The notes under the pieces are model-generated. The model was not told the DNA's origin, ran no database searches, and worked only from the letters and a program-made list of their open reading frames with translations. Made by a program: the position numbers and the translations under genes. From Oscillospiraceae bacterium (lineage in GTDB: Bacteria > Bacillota > Clostridia > Christensenellales > Aristaeellaceae), in the NCBI GenBank assembly GCA_031266295.1, contig JAISBH010000037.1:1-6696 (forward strand): a stretch of 6,696 nt of DNA. Direction: 5' to 3'. Positions 4,943 to 6,696 of this stretch are shown here, piece by piece (within the stretch, counting starts at the first letter, position 1; every line of letters starts with the position of its first letter).

Positions 4943-5614
4943 ATGCGAAATGACAAACCATCTTCGCCAAGCGAGCACTTGGATTCGCTGACGAAGCGTT
5001 ACCCGACGCTGTTTCCCGTACGCAGAAATATCGAAGCGGCGTTCAACTTGCTGCACGCCAGCTACCGTGCGGGCGGAAAACTCCTGCTGTGCGGCAATGG
5101 CGGCAGCGCTTGCGACGCGGAACACATAACGGGCGAATTGATGAAGAGTTTCCTGCTGAAACGCCCGCTTACCAAGGACGATCAATCCATGCTTTCAGCC
5201 TTCGGCGAAGACGGCGCCGATCTGGCTGCCACGCTCCAGGGAGCGCTGCCAGCGATTCCGCTGACCGGCATGACGGGGCTATCAAGCGCGTTCGCCAATG
5301 ACGCCGACCCCGCGCTCACGTTTGCGCAGCAGGCGTGGGCGTTGACTAAACCCAACGATGTAATACTGTGTATCAGCACATCTGGCGACGCACGCAACTG
5401 CCGCCTCGCCGCGATAGCCGCCAAGGTGCGTGGCGCGGCGGTTATCGGCCTAACCGGCGCGGGCGGCGGCAAGCTTACGCCGCTATGCGACGCGCTTATC
5501 GCCGTGCCGGAAACATCGACCGCATATGTGCAGGAGCTGCACCTGCCGGTTTATCACGCGCTGTGCGCGATGCTTGAGGCAACGTTCTTTTCGCAATCAG
5601 AGGTGGAGGCTTGA
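4943..5614 (+). CDS. SIS domain sugar-phosphate isomerase, GmhA-type (sedoheptulose 7-phosphate isomerase-like)
   Basis: This 223-residue cytoplasmic protein is one SIS domain. GNGGSACDAEHITGEL (residues 51-66) and ISTSGDARN (144-152) bind the sugar phosphate. H61, E65, Q197 and H205 match the four zinc ligands of GmhA, with the same H-x3-E and Q-x7-H spacing (E. coli H61, E65, Q172, H180). GmhA turns sedoheptulose 7-phosphate into D-glycero-D-manno-heptose 7-phosphate for heptose synthesis. The protein is about 30 residues longer than E. coli GmhA (192), mostly through an insert at about residues 76-102, so the true substrate may differ. GGAGGA (4929-4934) lies 8 nt before the ATG. Its stop overlaps the beginning of the ROK frame, implying co-translation with a sugar kinase. 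No other heptose genes are in view. Confidence 0.85.
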   Translation: MRNDKPSSPSEHLDSLTKRYPTLFPVRRNIEAAFNLLHASYRAGGKLLLCGNGGSACDAEHITGELMKSFLLKRPLTKDDQSMLSAFGEDGADLAATLQGALPAIPLTGMTGLSSAFANDADPALTFAQQAWALTKPNDVILCISTSGDARNCRLAAIAAKVRGAAVIGLTGAGGGKLTPLCDALIAVPETSTAYVQELHLPVYHALCAMLEATFFSQSEVEA

Positions 5615-5619
5615 ACGGC

Positions 5620-6570
5620 ATGTCTCGATTGGTAATAGGATTAGACATTGGCGGCACAAAATGCGCGGTGTCCGCCGCGCGGCTGGATGAAAGCGGATTA
5701 AAGCCTGAAATTCTCGAGAGAGAGGCGTTTGCCACACCCGCGTCGCAGTCGGAAGCCCTCAACCGCATGATTGACATAGCCGCTTCGTTCGCGGGCGGGG
5801 AGGCGATCGCGGGCGTCGGCGTGAGCGCGGGCAATCCGATGGACGCGGCGCGCGGCATTCTGCTCAACCCGCCGAACCTGCCAGGCTGGACGGGGACGTC
5901 ATGGACGGATACCATACGCGAAAGGCTTGGCGCGCCAGGGGTGATGGAGAACGACGCGAACGCGTGCGCCATGGCCGAGTGGCGTTGGGGCGCCGGCGCG
6001 CGGGTGGATAGCATGGTGTTTCTGACATTTGGGACGGGTTTCGGAGCGGGGTTGATCCTGAATGGCCGGCTGTATAGGGGCGTATGCGGCAATGCCGGCG
6101 AAGTGGGGCACTGGCGCATGACTGGCAGCGGTCCCGCTGGATATGGAAAGCTTGGCGCGCTGGAAGGGTACTGTTCCGGCGGCGGCCTGCGGCAGCTGGC
6201 GGAGATGGTCGGCAACCGGCGCAAGCAGCTGGGGGATGAACCGGCGTGGTTTGCGGCGGGCGGCACAGATGCGAAGACGCTGGCTATGGCCGCGCGTGCG
6301 GGCGATAAAGCCGCAGGCGAGGTGTTTGACCTTAGTTCGCAGCAGCTGGCGCGCGGCTTGTCGCTGATGATCGACTTTCTGAATCCGGAACGCATCGTGA
6401 TCGGATCGGTCTACGCTCGCTGTGAAGACTTGTTCGCGCCGAGGATCCAGGAGCTGTTGGAACAGGAAACGCTCGCGGATTCGCTGGCGGCGTGCCGCGT
6501 TGTGCCCGCCGCGCTGGGTGACTCCATCGGCGACTACGCCGCGCTCTCGATCGCTACATTCCGCAAGTAA
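5620..6570 (+). CDS. ROK family sugar kinase lacking the cysteine zinc motif
   Basis: The 316-residue product is a ROK (repressor, ORF, kinase) protein without an N-terminal DNA-binding domain, so it is an enzyme-type member that phosphorylates a hexose or amino sugar with ATP. DIGGTK (residues 9-14) is the phosphate loop, ENDANACAMAEW (110-121) carries the catalytic base D112, FGTGFGAG (137-144) is the second nucleotide loop, and GNAGEVGH (157-164) holds sugar-binding E161 and H164. The usual CxCGxxGCxE zinc motif is replaced by GYGKLGALEG (174-183), which keeps only E182, a variant I recognise in some ROK proteins. The ATG at 5620 has GGAGG (5605-5609) 10 nt ahead; a TTG at 5611 overlapping the isomerase stop is an alternative adding three residues. 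The substrate is probably the sugar handled by the isomerase or a related one. Confidence 0.9.
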   Translation: MSRLVIGLDIGGTKCAVSAARLDESGLKPEILEREAFATPASQSEALNRMIDIAASFAGGEAIAGVGVSAGNPMDAARGILLNPPNLPGWTGTSWTDTIRERLGAPGVMENDANACAMAEWRWGAGARVDSMVFLTFGTGFGAGLILNGRLYRGVCGNAGEVGHWRMTGSGPAGYGKLGALEGYCSGGGLRQLAEMVGNRRKQLGDEPAWFAAGGTDAKTLAMAARAGDKAAGEVFDLSSQQLARGLSLMIDFLNPERIVIGSVYARCEDLFAPRIQELLEQETLADSLAACRVVPAALGDSIGDYAALSIATFRK

Positions 6571-6696
6571 GCGGTATCGTTGGCTCGGGCCGCTTCTTGG
6601 CGGGGCAAACCAAGATATCCTTGACTTGGCGCTGAAGCAGCGGCAGAATCTCTTCCGGAGGGTTTGCTTCTGTGATAAGGACGTCGATCATGAATC
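6554..6696 (-). CDS. C-terminal end of a possible DeoR-family transcriptional regulator (cut by window edge)
   Basis: Reading the minus strand in from the right edge gives 46 codons before a TAG at 6556-6554. The visible part, MIDVLITEANPPEEILPLLQRQVKDILVCP (residues 2-31), resembles the last strand-helix-strand of the DeoR-family sugar-phosphate-binding domain (pattern D-x-LIT, then P-E-x-x, then a helix and a short hydrophobic strand), followed by a short tail. No ribosome site precedes the internal ATG, so the frame most likely continues outside the window. Its 3' end overlaps the ROK gene by 17 bp, tail to tail. DeoR regulators answer to phosphorylated sugars, which would suit the neighbouring isomerase and kinase, but the fragment is too short for a firm family call. 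Confidence 0.5.
   Translation of the reverse strand, partial: FMIDVLITEANPPEEILPLLQRQVKDILVCPAKKRPEPTIPLTCGM

Noticed and set aside
5496..6395. 299-codon minus-strand frame opposite the isomerase and ROK genes
   Set aside because: Its composition is Pro/Ser/Ala-rich, as expected from the reverse of G+C-rich coding sequence, while the plus strand carries two well-matched enzymes.
1..6696. CRISPR array, tRNA, rRNA or insertion sequence
   Set aside because: I saw no regularly spaced repeats, tRNA-like cloverleaf, rRNA segments or transposase frames; the repeats present are short and local.

Overview
The window is a compact, slightly G+C-rich piece of bacterial chromosome. Strong GGAGG-type ribosome sites, good sigma-A-like promoters and the protein families present (an M3 oligoendopeptidase of the non-PepF type, an MgtC/SapB protein, and a ROK kinase without the zinc motif) fit a Gram-positive anaerobe of the Bacillota, probably Clostridia. 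That placement is inferred from family resemblance, not from a marker gene.

Layout from left to right. (1) 1-939, minus: the N-terminal 313 residues of an M3 family oligoendopeptidase, cut by the window edge before the zinc site. Its promoter lies in a gap shared with (2) 1100-1663, plus: a small FMN nitroreductase. (3) A probable shared terminator hairpin separates it from a convergent two-gene minus-strand unit: 3004-2177 encodes a two-helix membrane protein with an outward-facing, Cache-like domain and no output domain, and 2172-1738 encodes a LydA-like (superfamily III) phage holin homologue with an unusual Asn/Gln/Ile-rich tail. (4) 3144-3866, plus: an MgtC/SapB membrane protein, divergent from the sensor gene. 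(5) 3867-4152: a gene-free stretch rich in inverted repeats, with a 70-nt imperfect hairpin and an operator-like palindrome over the -35 box of the next gene. (6) 4153-4875, plus: a metallo-beta-lactamase-fold hydrolase with all metal ligands. (7) 4943-6570, plus: a GmhA-type SIS sugar-phosphate isomerase coupled to a ROK sugar kinase. (8) 6554-6696, minus: the C-terminal end of a gene whose tail resembles DeoR-family regulators, overlapping the ROK gene tail to tail.

The isomerase, kinase and possible DeoR-type regulator look like a small sugar-phosphate module. The sensor-like protein plus holin homologue is the least conventional part: a regulated or stress-linked membrane pore is one reading, a prophage remnant another. 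The remaining genes are ordinary housekeeping or accessory functions.
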